From positions 127,001 to 191,000 of the forward strand of contig CALSUE010000001.1 in assembly GCA_943789455.1 (NCBI GenBank): a stretch of 64,000 nucleotides of DNA, written 5' to 3'. This stretch comes from an uncultured Flavobacteriaceae bacterium (lineage in GTDB: Bacteria; Bacteroidota; Bacteroidia; Flavobacteriales; Flavobacteriaceae). The notes under the pieces were generated by a model, which saw only the letters and a list, made by a program, of their open reading frames with translations, was not told where the DNA came from and did no database searches. Within the stretch, counting starts at the first letter, position 1. The number at the start of each line of letters is the position of its first letter. Shown here piece by piece: positions 43,480 to 52,746 of this stretch. The position numbers and the translations under genes are program-made.

Positions 43480-46404
43480 ATGTTAAAAAAACTCTTTTTT
43501 ATTTCTCTTTTAGTGGTGTATGTCAATACCTGTGGACAAAACTTAGATCCACTGAGGACAGATGATTATTATGCACAAGAACAATGGGTAGATAGTATAA
43601 TGAGTTCAATGACCGTAGACGAAAAGATTGGTCAATTATTTATGGTTCAGGCATATTCAAACCTAGATTCTGTTCACGAGAATGAGATCAAGGAAATGAT
43701 ACAAGAATATCATGTTGGTAATTTGATATTTATGCAAGGAACACCCAACAAACAAGCACAGTTAACAAACACTTATCAATCGTTATCTAAAACCCCTTTA
43801 ATGATAGGTTTTGATGGGGAATGGGGGCTAGATATGCGTTTGCAAGACACGTATAGATTTCCTTGGAATATGACTCTTGGCGCGATTCAAGATAATACGC
43901 TGATTCATAAATTTGGAGAACATCTGGGAAGGCATGCTAAACGAATTGGTATTCATGTAAATTTTGCACCAGTTGTAGATATTAATACAAATCCGCTTAA
44001 TCCAATTATTGGAAATCGTTCTTTCGGAGAAAATAAAAAAAATGTTACTCAAAAGGCTATAGCATTCAGTAAAGGGATGCAAAGTATGGGAGTTTTAGCA
44101 AATGCGAAACATTTTCCAGGACACGGAGATACTGCCACAGATTCTCATTTAAAATTACCTGTCTTAAATTTTAATAGACAACGTTTAGATTCAATAGAGT
44201 TGTATCCTTATAAGAGAGTTTTTGATGCAGGAATGGCTAGTGTAATGACTGCACACCTAAGCATACCAGTATTAGAACCAAACCCAAAATTACCAACCTC
44301 ATTATCATCTAATGTGGTAACAGATTTGTTAAAGTATAAGCTGGGTTTTTTAGGCCTGATTTTTACGGATGGTTTAAATATGAAAGGGGCTGCTAATTAT
44401 TCAAGTCCTTCAGAAATTAATTTAGCGGCAATTCTTGCAGGAAATGACATTTTATTGATTCCACATGATATTCCAGAAACCATAAATTTATTTAAAAACT
44501 CTATACAAACAGGTGTTTTAAGTTATGAAAGAATAGATGAGTCTGTCCGTAAGATTCTGTTAGCAAAGTATAAAGTTGGTCTACACACATACAAACCAAT
44601 TGAATTATTAAATCTAGAAAAAGAGATCAATACTACAGCAGATGAGGTTCTTCATAGAGAATTGGTAAAAAACTCAATGACCCTTATTAAGAATAAAAAA
44701 AAATTACTACCTATCTCCGATTTTAAAAAACTCCATAAAATAGCATATGTGGCATTAGGTGAAGCTAGTCACGATAGTTTTTTTAAAGAACTACAGAAAT
44801 ATTCTGAGATATTTAAAGTAGAAAAAGATAATTTAAATGAAATCATAGAAACACTAGAGGATTTTGATTTGGTGATAGTTGGTTTTCATAAGTCAAATGC
44901 TCATCCTTGGAAACCCTATCAAATCTCAAATAAAGAATCTGTATGGTTACATGAAATTTCTAGAAAAAATAAAACCATTCTCTCTGTTTTTGCAAGCCCA
45001 TATAGTTTGCTTAACATAAAGTCATTCAATAATTTAGAAAGTATTTTAGTTGCTTATCAAAATAGTGCGATAGCTCAAAAAATAGCAGCTCAAACAATTT
45101 TTGGAGCTATTGATGCTAAAGGAGTACTGCCAGTTAGTATTAAAAATAAGTTTCCTGAAGGGACTGGAATTTCAACAAAAGATTTAAAAAGACTTCAGTA
45201 TTCCATTCCAGAATCTGTGGGTATGTCATCAGTTAAATTACAACGAATAGATTCTGTAGCAAATCTTGTACTTGAAAAAAAAATGGCTCCAGGTCTTCAG
45301 GTTTTGGTAGCTAGGCATGGTGTAGTTGTTTATGAAAAAAGTTTTGGTTTTCACACAGATAAAAAAAACAATTCTGTTAAAAGTACTGATGTCTATGATG
45401 TAGCTTCATTAACAAAAATTTTAGCATCATTACCTATGATGATGAAAGCAGAGGAGGATAAGAAAATAAAATTAACGTCTACCATTAAAAGCATATTACC
45501 AACGTTTAAAAATTCTAATAAAGATACATTAACTGTTCTGGAAATATTATCTCATTATGGCCGTTTAAAAGCATGGATTCCTTTTTACAAGCTTACACAA
45601 GATAGCATTACCAATAACAACTTAAAAGAGTTTTATAGTCAAAAGAGGTCTGAAAAATTCTCAAATAAAGTTGCTGATGATTTATATTTGAATAATTCTT
45701 ACAAAGATTCTATTTATAAGTTTATTAGAGATGCTGAGCAAAGGCCTGAGACTGGTTATAAATACAGTGATTTAGGCTATTATCTCTTTAAAGAGGCGCT
45801 AGAAAAGAAATATAAAAATAGTTTAGATAATTTGGTTCAAGAGCAATTTTATGTACCATTAGGTGCAAACAGAATGACTTATTTACCTCTTAATAAATTT
45901 GATAAATCTTCAATTGTTCCCTCAGAAAAAGATACGTATTATAGAAATCAATTATTACATGGTTATGTTCACGACATGGGGGCTGCTATGCTTGGTGGAG
46001 TAGGAGGTCATGCTGGTTTATTTGCAAATGCAAATGATGTTGCAAAAATGATGCAATTATATCTTCAAAAAGGGTATTATGGAGGAAAAAGATATTTTAA
46101 AAAAGAAACTTTCGATAAATTTAATAAGCGATATTTTTCTGATAAAGAAGTCAGAAGAGGTTTGGGGTTTGATAAACCTCAGTTAAATCCAGAAATTAAG
46201 GCAACATGTGGGTGTGTGTCAGACGAAAGTTTTGGTCATAGTGGCTTTACTGGTGCTTACACCTGGGCTGACCCTGAGAGTGGGGTTTTATATGTTTTTC
46301 TTTCCAATAGAGTTTTTCCAACTATGGAGAATTACGGACTCGTAAAAGAAAATATTAGAACAAAAATTCAACAGATTATTCAAGAAGCTATTTTGCCGGA
46401 ATAG
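43480..46404 (+). CDS. GH3 beta-N-acetylglucosaminidase / beta-lactamase-like fusion
   Basis: 974 residues with an N-terminal signal (KKLFFISLLVVYVNTCG; the Cys suggests a possible lipoprotein). The GH3 domain (about 30-380) has the NagZ-type motif KHFPGHGDTATDSH, whose His and Asp form the catalytic dyad of peptidoglycan hexosaminidases, plus FTDGLNMKGA. A GH3 C-terminal-like part follows (to about 560). The serine hydrolase domain (about 590-970) has SLTK (SxxK), YSDLGYY (Tyr motif) and HSGFTGAYTW (HxG). Likely acts on peptidoglycan or muropeptides outside the cytoplasm. Its last 17 bases overlap the convergent acyltransferase gene. Confidence 0.92.
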   Translation: MLKKLFFISLLVVYVNTCGQNLDPLRTDDYYAQEQWVDSIMSSMTVDEKIGQLFMVQAYSNLDSVHENEIKEMIQEYHVGNLIFMQGTPNKQAQLTNTYQSLSKTPLMIGFDGEWGLDMRLQDTYRFPWNMTLGAIQDNTLIHKFGEHLGRHAKRIGIHVNFAPVVDINTNPLNPIIGNRSFGENKKNVTQKAIAFSKGMQSMGVLANAKHFPGHGDTATDSHLKLPVLNFNRQRLDSIELYPYKRVFDAGMASVMTAHLSIPVLEPNPKLPTSLSSNVVTDLLKYKLGFLGLIFTDGLNMKGAANYSSPSEINLAAILAGNDILLIPHDIPETINLFKNSIQTGVLSYERIDESVRKILLAKYKVGLHTYKPIELLNLEKEINTTADEVLHRELVKNSMTLIKNKKKLLPISDFKKLHKIAYVALGEASHDSFFKELQKYSEIFKVEKDNLNEIIETLEDFDLVIVGFHKSNAHPWKPYQISNKESVWLHEISRKNKTILSVFASPYSLLNIKSFNNLESILVAYQNSAIAQKIAAQTIFGAIDAKGVLPVSIKNKFPEGTGISTKDLKRLQYSIPESVGMSSVKLQRIDSVANLVLEKKMAPGLQVLVARHGVVVYEKSFGFHTDKKNNSVKSTDVYDVASLTKILASLPMMMKAEEDKKIKLTSTIKSILPTFKNSNKDTLTVLEILSHYGRLKAWIPFYKLTQDSITNNNLKEFYSQKRSEKFSNKVADDLYLNNSYKDSIYKFIRDAEQRPETGYKYSDLGYYLFKEALEKKYKNSLDNLVQEQFYVPLGANRMTYLPLNKFDKSSIVPSEKDTYYRNQLLHGYVHDMGAAMLGGVGGHAGLFANANDVAKMMQLYLQKGYYGGKRYFKKETFDKFNKRYFSDKEVRRGLGFDKPQLNPEIKATCGCVSDESFGHSGFTGAYTWADPESGVLYVFLSNRVFPTMENYGLVKENIRTKIQQIIQEAILPE

Positions 46405-47428
46405 GGTGTAATTTACTATACAATAAAATCAATAACAAAGAGCTAAGTAGGTAAATTGTAGCAGTAGTCCAATTATAAAAATAACTTAATGCATAGGTAA
46501 CTATCATAAAGTTAATACCTACTGTTATAGTATTTATACCATATCTAAATGTATCTATAAATTCAAATTCTTCTATCTTATTTTCAATATATTTCCAGAT
46601 AAACCAAGGAATAATACAATTTAAGATAATAATAGGCTTTATAAAGCCTACGTAATTCATCTTTTTGGTTCTTCCAATTATAGTTTTAGTACTAATCATA
46701 AGGTTTACCTTTTCTATTTCGGTAAAATTTACATTTTTTGAAGTTAATGCAGTTAGGGTTTTTTCATAATTTTCATCTAAAGGAATATGAACAGAAAGTG
46801 TTTTTAATTGAGAACTAATAGCTTCTTTTAAACGTTTAATTTCTGAATGGATAACTTTAGGCTTGTAGTAGTCATTCGCTAATATTGGTGTTCCATAGTG
46901 TATACAAACATTAGATGGATAAATAGAAGGGTTTTGGTAGGTTACTCCAACCGATATAATATGAATTTTTAATGTTGGGTTTCTTTCTAAAGCACCAAAA
47001 ATAATTCTAGAAAACCCTTTGCTAAGGTTTCTGACAGTTCTTTTATGATTGTGGCTACCCTCAGGAAAAATTATTAAAGCTTTGTGCTGATTTAATAAAT
47101 CATAACATTTATTAAAAACTTCTGCATTATTTCCTAACTGTTTAACACCATCTCGCATCCTATAAATTGGCATTAGGTTAAGCGAATTGAGGAATCGCTT
47201 AATTAGAGGTTTTTTAAAACTCGCAGCACGAACAAGAAAATAGTTGGTTCTTGGGTTATTTGTGGTTACTATTAATGGATCAATTAACCCATTAGGATGA
47301 TTAACCATAAATAAAACGGCTCCTTTTTTTGGAATATTTTCTTTTCCTTTTACTATTATTTTTTTTGTGTAGAAAAATAAAGAGAATTTAATAAGAATCT
47401 TAAAAAGATAATACCACAGTGTTTTCAA
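46388..47428 (-). CDS. PlsC-family lysophospholipid acyltransferase
   Basis: 346 residues. The acyltransferase domain holds NHPNGLID (the NHxxxxD-type catalytic motif, about residue 42), then FPEGSHNHKR (substrate-binding FPEGS) and VGVTYQNP. Two or three membrane segments at the C-terminal end (about 255-335). It adds an acyl chain to lysophosphatidic acid or a related lipid at the inner membrane. The 3' end overlaps the plus-strand GH3 gene by 17 bases. Confidence 0.9.
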   Translation of the reverse strand: MKTLWYYLFKILIKFSLFFYTKKIIVKGKENIPKKGAVLFMVNHPNGLIDPLIVTTNNPRTNYFLVRAASFKKPLIKRFLNSLNLMPIYRMRDGVKQLGNNAEVFNKCYDLLNQHKALIIFPEGSHNHKRTVRNLSKGFSRIIFGALERNPTLKIHIISVGVTYQNPSIYPSNVCIHYGTPILANDYYKPKVIHSEIKRLKEAISSQLKTLSVHIPLDENYEKTLTALTSKNVNFTEIEKVNLMISTKTIIGRTKKMNYVGFIKPIIILNCIIPWFIWKYIENKIEEFEFIDTFRYGINTITVGINFMIVTYALSYFYNWTTATIYLLSSLLLILLYSKLHPIPAK

Positions 47429-47447
47429 AGCTCAATTAGTATAATAG

Positions 47448-48371
47448 TTAATTATTTTTTCTTCCCCAGTAGATTCCCAGTAACATGCCAGAGAAAATAT
47501 CCCATATACCCCAGAAAGCTGCAAGTAATGCCATTCCTCCAAGACCATCAAAAAACTGAAAAATCAATAATAATCCCAGGCCACCATTTTGAATTCCGGT
47601 CTCCATAGAAATAGTTTTTTGCTCTCTCTTTTTTAATCCAAAACTTTTTGCTGAATAAAAACCAATAACATAAGCCCCAATATTATGAAAAATAACTAGT
47701 GCAGCAACCAAATGGATATATTCTAAAAAAATTTCAATATTTTCATAAAAAGCAATAGTGATTAAAGCTAAAAAAACAATCATTGAAAAAGGTTTGAGTA
47801 CGGTTTCAATTTTTTTAGCAACATTTTCATAAAAATGATTTAATGTCATCCCAATAATGATTGGTATTCCTAAAATTAATAATATAAGTTTAAATAATTC
47901 AAAAGGATTTAATTCAACTGTTTTTAAAATTTCATTAGTTGGTTCGTATAGCCCGCCGTAAAATTGTAAGTTGAAAGGAGTCATTACAAGACATATAACG
48001 GTTGCAAATGCAGTTAAACTTACAGATAAGGCTGCGTTTCCTTTTGCCATTTTACTAAAAAAATTTGATACATTTCCACCAGGGCATGCTGCAATCATCA
48101 TCATACCGAGAGCAAAACTTGGGTGTGGTTTTATAATTACAATAGCCGCAAAAGTAAGCGCTGGTAATATAATAAATTGTGAAAAAATCCCTACAAATAG
48201 TACCTTTGGATTTTGTAACAATCGCTTAAAGTCTGCGATCTTAATAGATAATGCAACTCCAAACATAATTACTGCTAAAGCAATATTTAAAATCCAAAGC
48301 CCTTCTGTATCAAAGTTGATTTTTATGTTATCTATGGGGATGTTTACATCAATTTCTGAAAGCATATTCAA
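47448..48371 (-). CDS. Bile acid:sodium symporter-family transporter
   Basis: 307 residues with 8-10 membrane helices. Family features: AACPGGNVSNFFSKMAKGNAALSVSLTA and the late ETGIQNGGLGLLLIF, which form the crossed-helix sodium site. Members carry organic anions; the bacterial substrate is unknown and need not be bile acid. Its start lies inside the end of the DUF4159 gene (23-base overlap); the second Met (48365) is also possible. Confidence 0.92.
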   Translation of the reverse strand: MNMLSEIDVNIPIDNIKINFDTEGLWILNIALAVIMFGVALSIKIADFKRLLQNPKVLFVGIFSQFIILPALTFAAIVIIKPHPSFALGMMMIAACPGGNVSNFFSKMAKGNAALSVSLTAFATVICLVMTPFNLQFYGGLYEPTNEILKTVELNPFELFKLILLILGIPIIIGMTLNHFYENVAKKIETVLKPFSMIVFLALITIAFYENIEIFLEYIHLVAALVIFHNIGAYVIGFYSAKSFGLKKREQKTISMETGIQNGGLGLLLIFQFFDGLGGMALLAAFWGIWDIFSGMLLGIYWGRKNN

Positions 48372-48996
48372 TAATATTTGATCCCATTTGTAAAGCTTTT
48401 ATTCGAGTTTCCATGGGGTTGTTATGAACAGTTGAATCTTCCCATCCATCGCTAAGATCTGACTCATAGTCATAAAAACAAACGAGTCTTCCTTTAAAAA
48501 ATAGTCCAAAACCCTGAGGCACTTTTTTATTATGTTCATGAATTTTTGGTAAGCCTTTATTAAAAGTAAATGTTTGATTAAATATTGGATGTGAGAATGG
48601 AATCTCTTTTAATTCTATTTTAGGGAAAACTTTTTTTAATTGTATTCTTATGTATTTATCAAGACCATAATTGTCCGATATGTGAAGAAATCCTCCAGAA
48701 ATTAAATACACGCGTAAATTTTCAGCCTCCTTATCTGTAAAAAAAACATTTCCGTGACCTGTCATGAATACAATTGGGAAATTAAAAAGATCACTACTAC
48801 CCACTGATACTGACGTTGGATTTTTTGAAATTAGGGTTTTTATATTTTTGTTTGAAAACTCAATTAAATTTGGGATTGCTGTAGGATTAGCATACCAGTC
48901 TCCTCCACCATTATATTTTAATACAGCTACTTCTTGAGCAAAAGTTGAAAAACTGATGCTTAAAAAAAGAATTTTTACGAATCTTATTAGGCGCAA
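48349..48996 (-). CDS. DUF4159 domain protein, exported
   Basis: 215 residues with a signal peptide (ILFLSISFSTFAQ). The sequence LKYNGGGDWYANPTAIPNLIEF followed by FPIVFMTGHGNVFFTD and HISDNYGLDKYIR is the DUF4159 pattern, a glutamine-amidotransferase-like fold often found with gliding or MoxR-type systems. Role unknown. It overlaps the downstream symporter gene by 23 bases and lies 34 bases after rsmE, so translation of the three may be coupled. Confidence 0.87.
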   Translation of the reverse strand: MRLIRFVKILFLSISFSTFAQEVAVLKYNGGGDWYANPTAIPNLIEFSNKNIKTLISKNPTSVSVGSSDLFNFPIVFMTGHGNVFFTDKEAENLRVYLISGGFLHISDNYGLDKYIRIQLKKVFPKIELKEIPFSHPIFNQTFTFNKGLPKIHEHNKKVPQGFGLFFKGRLVCFYDYESDLSDGWEDSTVHNNPMETRIKALQMGSNIIEYAFRN

Positions 48997-49030
48997 AATA
49001 ATAATGAATTTAAGGGCAAGATAAGGATTC

Positions 49031-49738
49031 TTATTGATTGATAAATGAAATATTCTGAACTGCTACTAAAGCAGCTGTTTCGGCTCTAAGCCTTGTATTA
49101 CCTAGAGTTATTGGAATACATCCAGATTTTATGCCTTTTGATATTTCTTTAGAAGAAAAATCGCCCTCTGGGCCAATTAAAATTGTAACAGACTCTTTTG
49201 GTTTTACATGAGTTTTTAAGAGTTTTTTATCTCCTTTTTCACAATGTGCTATATATACAGCATTCTTGTACTCTTTCTTTAAAAATTCACTAAATGAAAT
49301 TACTTTATTAAGTTTTGGTAATTCAAACTTTAAGGATTGCTTCATTGCAGCAAGAATAATTTTTTCTAATCGTTCAGCTTTTATGAATTTTCTTTCAGAA
49401 TTATCACAGATTACTAGAGTAATTTCATCTATTCCAATTTCAGTAGCTTTTTCTAAAAACCATTCTAACCTATCATTATTTTTTAAGGGAGAGAGTACTA
49501 CATGAAGGTAGTAGTCTCTTGATTGTTTTTTTACTTCTCTACTTATAATCGAAACTAAACACCTTTTATGATTTGCAATAGTAATTTTACAAATAAACAA
49601 CTCTCCTTTCCCATTTGTGATAAAAATTTGATCTCCTTCTTTTTTTCGAAGTACTTTAATAATATGCTTGCTCTCAACTTTATCAAAAGTGATTTCCTTA
49701 GTGTCTCTATCTAGTATTGAATTGTAAAATAATTGCAT
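49031..49738 (-). CDS. rsmE: 16S rRNA (uracil1498-N3)-methyltransferase
   Basis: Methylates U1498 of 16S rRNA. 235 residues. SPOUT-fold motifs: SKHIIKVLRKKEGD at the N-terminus, GPEGDFSSKEI and the knot LGNTRLRAETAALVAVQ at the end, typical of RsmE. Follows the GNAT-like gene by 34 bases on the same strand. Confidence 0.96.
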   Translation of the reverse strand: MQLFYNSILDRDTKEITFDKVESKHIIKVLRKKEGDQIFITNGKGELFICKITIANHKRCLVSIISREVKKQSRDYYLHVVLSPLKNNDRLEWFLEKATEIGIDEITLVICDNSERKFIKAERLEKIILAAMKQSLKFELPKLNKVISFSEFLKKEYKNAVYIAHCEKGDKKLLKTHVKPKESVTILIGPEGDFSSKEISKGIKSGCIPITLGNTRLRAETAALVAVQNISFINQ

Positions 49739-49772
49739 TTATATTAAAGATTATGGTATTTAAAGTTCAAGT

Positions 49773-50891
49773 TTAGATGTTTTTCCTGTACGTTCTTCTT
49801 TTTTTATGAGTTTTAGGGTCAAAGTTCTTCCATAATTGATGAATGGCAGTATTGTCCTCTAATTCTGGTGTTCTGATAACATTTTTTACTCCAATAGCAT
49901 TAAAACTTGTTGTAAAATCACTAAAAATAATTGCAGTTATCCCTTTGTTTTGATAAGCAGGGTCTACACCGATTAAATAAGATGTTACAGTTTTTGCATT
50001 ATTTTTTGCTTTTAAAAGGTGATAAAACCCAAAAGGGAATAATTTTCCATTTGCTTTTTGAAGTGCCTCAGAAAAAGAAGGCATCATAATTCCAAAAGCA
50101 ACAAGTTTATTATTTTCATCCATTACAAATTTTATAAATTCTGGATTTATAAAACTGATATATTTTTTTTTGAAGTATTCAATTTGATTGTCAGAAATTG
50201 GAACATAGGAGGATAGCTTGGCATACGATTTATTAAATAAATCAAACATCTCAGTTACAAATGGCAGGATATCTTTTGTTTTTGTGAAATTTAATGAGCG
50301 AAGTTTAAACCTATGTTTAATTAAATTTGAAACACGCTTGTAATATGGAGCATTTACCTTTTCTAATTGAAAACTGTTTTCTAAGTATTCTTTTTCTTTT
50401 GTAAAACTTAAGTTTTCCAAATGCTCTTTATAGTGAGGTAATGAATACCATGTTACCATAGTTCCAATATGGTTAAATCCCTCAATCAATACACCAACTT
50501 TGTCAAGGTTTGAAAATCCAACAGGACCCTCCATATAAGCTAGATCATTTTTTTTTCCGATTTCTTCAACTTTTTGAATAAGTACTCTTGAAACTTCTAT
50601 ATCATCAATAACATCATACCATCCAAAACGCATTTTTTTAATCTGTTGTTCTTTTACTTCATACCAATTAATAATTGTAGCAATTCTGCCAACAATTTTA
50701 TTGTTTTTTATAGCAACAAAAAAGCGAGCTTCAGCATTTTCAAAAGCAGGGTTTTTATCTTTGTTAAGAGTTTCTAGTTCCTCAGTTATGATAGGTGGAA
50801 CCCAATAGGGATTGTTCTTATAAATTGAAAAAGGAAACATTACAAATTGTTTCATTTCCTTTTTTGTAATCATTTCTTTTAGTGTAATCAT
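49773..50891 (-). CDS. GNAT-like N-acetyltransferase-family protein
   Basis: 372 residues. Starts with FVMFPFSIYKNNPYWVPPI, then a first GNAT-like half (ARFFVAIKNNKIVGRIATI) and a second near the end (LIGVDPAYQNKGITAIIFSDFTTSF, with the Q/RxxGxxA-like acetyl-CoA loop as QNKGIT). Such duplicated-GNAT proteins are common in Bacteroidota with no assigned substrate. No signal peptide. It precedes rsmE on the same strand. Confidence 0.75.
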   Translation of the reverse strand: MITLKEMITKKEMKQFVMFPFSIYKNNPYWVPPIITEELETLNKDKNPAFENAEARFFVAIKNNKIVGRIATIINWYEVKEQQIKKMRFGWYDVIDDIEVSRVLIQKVEEIGKKNDLAYMEGPVGFSNLDKVGVLIEGFNHIGTMVTWYSLPHYKEHLENLSFTKEKEYLENSFQLEKVNAPYYKRVSNLIKHRFKLRSLNFTKTKDILPFVTEMFDLFNKSYAKLSSYVPISDNQIEYFKKKYISFINPEFIKFVMDENNKLVAFGIMMPSFSEALQKANGKLFPFGFYHLLKAKNNAKTVTSYLIGVDPAYQNKGITAIIFSDFTTSFNAIGVKNVIRTPELEDNTAIHQLWKNFDPKTHKKRRTYRKNI

Positions 50892-50916
50892 AGCACTAAA
50901 TTAGTTGTTGTCTTAG

Positions 50917-52353
50917 TTAATTCCTCTTATTATCATCTTTAACTTCATCTTCCTCATCTTTTTGTTTTCTTTTCTTCTTTGTTTTTTCTTTTTTCTTTTT
51001 TTTAGTTTCTTCTTTTTTTCTTTCTTTTTCTAGCTTCTTATTATCTTTTTTTACTTCTTTTTCTAAATCTTTTATTTCTTTTTCAAGTTCTTTAGCATTT
51101 TTTTCTGAATCATCTTTTTCATCTTTTTCATCCTTTTTTCTTTTTTTCAGAAGATTTAAAAAACCTTTTTTTGATTTATCTTTTTCTACTTTAATTTTTG
51201 AGGGGCTAACTCTTTTTCTTGAAGGTTTAATTCTTAACGATTTTTGTTGTGAATTTTCTTCATTTGTATAACTATTATTGTTGATGGATTGAATAGTTTC
51301 CTTCTTTAGATTAGATTTTTTGGTTGAAACTCTATTCTGTTTTTTTCTAAATAAATTTTTAAATTTATTTGTTAAATTGTTTAAAACCCCTTTTTTACCA
51401 AAAAGTTTTTTCTTTTTTGATGACTTCGTCTTTTTGCCTGAGTTAAGAACTTTATCAACATGTCTGTTTAACCTGTATGAGGCTCCAAATGATGAGTAAA
51501 ATCCTGAAGATTTACCATCTGCTAATAGTCTAAAGGAGCTATTTAATTGAAGATTTCTATTAAATAGGAAAGCAATTCCAGTACCAATGTTTGATTGGTA
51601 TTGGAATTTGTCAAACATTGTTTGATTTTCAATAAAAATAGACCATCTTGGTCTATAGCTATAGGTGGCTGTAATAATATAAGATAATTCAGGTAACTCA
51701 GTACCAATTCTATCATAAAATATGTTTGTAATGATATTAAAATTATCACTTAAATCGTTTTGAAGAAGTATTCCAACCTTTGGAGAAAAACTGTTTGCCT
51801 TATAAATATTTTCTGGAATACCAGTATTTGCTCCGGCATAAATTGCAACTGAGGGGATGAGTCTTTTCCAATCAAAACTATTCCTTGCAACCCAGCTTCT
51901 TATTTCTTTTGATTTATCCTCATATTTTTTTTCAAAGACTAAATATTTAGCTGCAACAATTAACTTACTAATTCCTGCTTTTTGGTAACTTGAATTAAAA
52001 ACATTTTGAAAACCAATTTCCTCATTTTGATAGGCTAAATTTATATTAAACTCTAGTTTTTCATTTAAAAAGCTAGACCTTAATAAGAAATCTACCCCAT
52101 AGGATTGAGGTCTGTAAAAAGTTGGATATTTGTTGGTTTCTCTATAAAATAAACTCGTTTCTAACTGGTATACCCTAGTACCAACTGAATAGGGAGATTC
52201 AGAGAATCCAGGTCTGTTTGAATTGATAACATTAGTAAACTGAGCTATGGTGGTATGTGTTAAAAGTAACATACAAAGCATCAAAAACAGTCTTAGTTTA
52301 TGTATAAAATAATTTAAAGTCAAAAAAAATAATTTTTGGTTTCTCACAAACAT
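50917..52353 (-). CDS. Outer-membrane transporter-like protein with Lys/Glu-rich tail
   Basis: 478 residues. After a signal peptide (LFLMLCMLLLTHTTIAQ; the start may be an internal Met near residue 20-25), residues to about 300 look like a beta-barrel: NSNRPGFSESPYSVGTRVYQLETSLF, alternating aromatic strands, and SSFRLLADGKSSGFYSSFGASYRL. Relatives are annotated as transporter or MetA-like outer-membrane proteins. From about residue 300 to the end the protein becomes extremely Lys- and Glu-rich (KKGFLNLLKKRKKDEKDEKD and similar), a tail I do not recall in relatives. Function unknown. Confidence 0.75.
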   Translation of the reverse strand: MFVRNQKLFFLTLNYFIHKLRLFLMLCMLLLTHTTIAQFTNVINSNRPGFSESPYSVGTRVYQLETSLFYRETNKYPTFYRPQSYGVDFLLRSSFLNEKLEFNINLAYQNEEIGFQNVFNSSYQKAGISKLIVAAKYLVFEKKYEDKSKEIRSWVARNSFDWKRLIPSVAIYAGANTGIPENIYKANSFSPKVGILLQNDLSDNFNIITNIFYDRIGTELPELSYIITATYSYRPRWSIFIENQTMFDKFQYQSNIGTGIAFLFNRNLQLNSSFRLLADGKSSGFYSSFGASYRLNRHVDKVLNSGKKTKSSKKKKLFGKKGVLNNLTNKFKNLFRKKQNRVSTKKSNLKKETIQSINNNSYTNEENSQQKSLRIKPSRKRVSPSKIKVEKDKSKKGFLNLLKKRKKDEKDEKDDSEKNAKELEKEIKDLEKEVKKDNKKLEKERKKEETKKKKKEKTKKKRKQKDEEDEVKDDNKRN

Positions 52354-52447
52354 ACTCTAAAAATTGGACTCATCAAATGCAATAAATACTTTTTTAATGG
52401 AGTTAAATTTTTGTATTCTATTAACGTAACATTTATGTTCAAATTGT

Positions 52448-52455
52448 TATTTTTG
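52448..52455 (+). promoter_or_regulatory. Candidate -7 element of the DUF4834-yfhO operon
   Basis: TATTTTTG matches TAnnTTTG, 20 bases before the ATG at 52476. The -33 partner is not clear. Confidence 0.4.
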
Positions 52456-52475
52456 ATTTTTATTTAATTTTTAAC

Positions 52476-52745
52476 ATGCAACAAGCAGATTTCATGGGTT
52501 TATTAAGAACAATCCTTATTTTTTTAATTGTATATTATAGCTTTCGTTTCTTGGCTAGAATATTTGCTCCTATATTATTAAAAAAAGTAGTTGGGAATAT
52601 GCAAGAAAAAGCTCAGCAAAAACATAAACAACCTCATAATTCATCAACTAAAGAAGGTGAAACTATTATAGATAAAAAACCAAACTCTAATACTCAAGGG
52701 AATAATTCTGTTGGAGAATATGTAGATTTTGAAGAAATAGATTAA
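52476..52745 (+). CDS. DUF4834 family protein
   Basis: 89 residues: one N-terminal membrane helix (about 10-35, TILIFLIVYYSFRFLARIFAPILL) and a hydrophilic cytoplasmic tail with polar repeats (KPNSNTQGNN). This is the DUF4834 pattern of Bacteroidota. The family usually begins MGLLRT, so the Met at 52494 may be the true start. It is 1 base from the YfhO-like gene, which it regularly precedes. Function unknown. Confidence 0.85.
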   Translation: MQQADFMGLLRTILIFLIVYYSFRFLARIFAPILLKKVVGNMQEKAQQKHKQPHNSSTKEGETIIDKKPNSNTQGNNSVGEYVDFEEID

Positions 52746-52746
52746 T

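Noticed and set aside
47971-48381. 136-residue plus-strand ORF opposite the bile-acid-type symporter
   Set aside because: Antisense of a strongly conserved membrane protein; translation shows no own family pattern.
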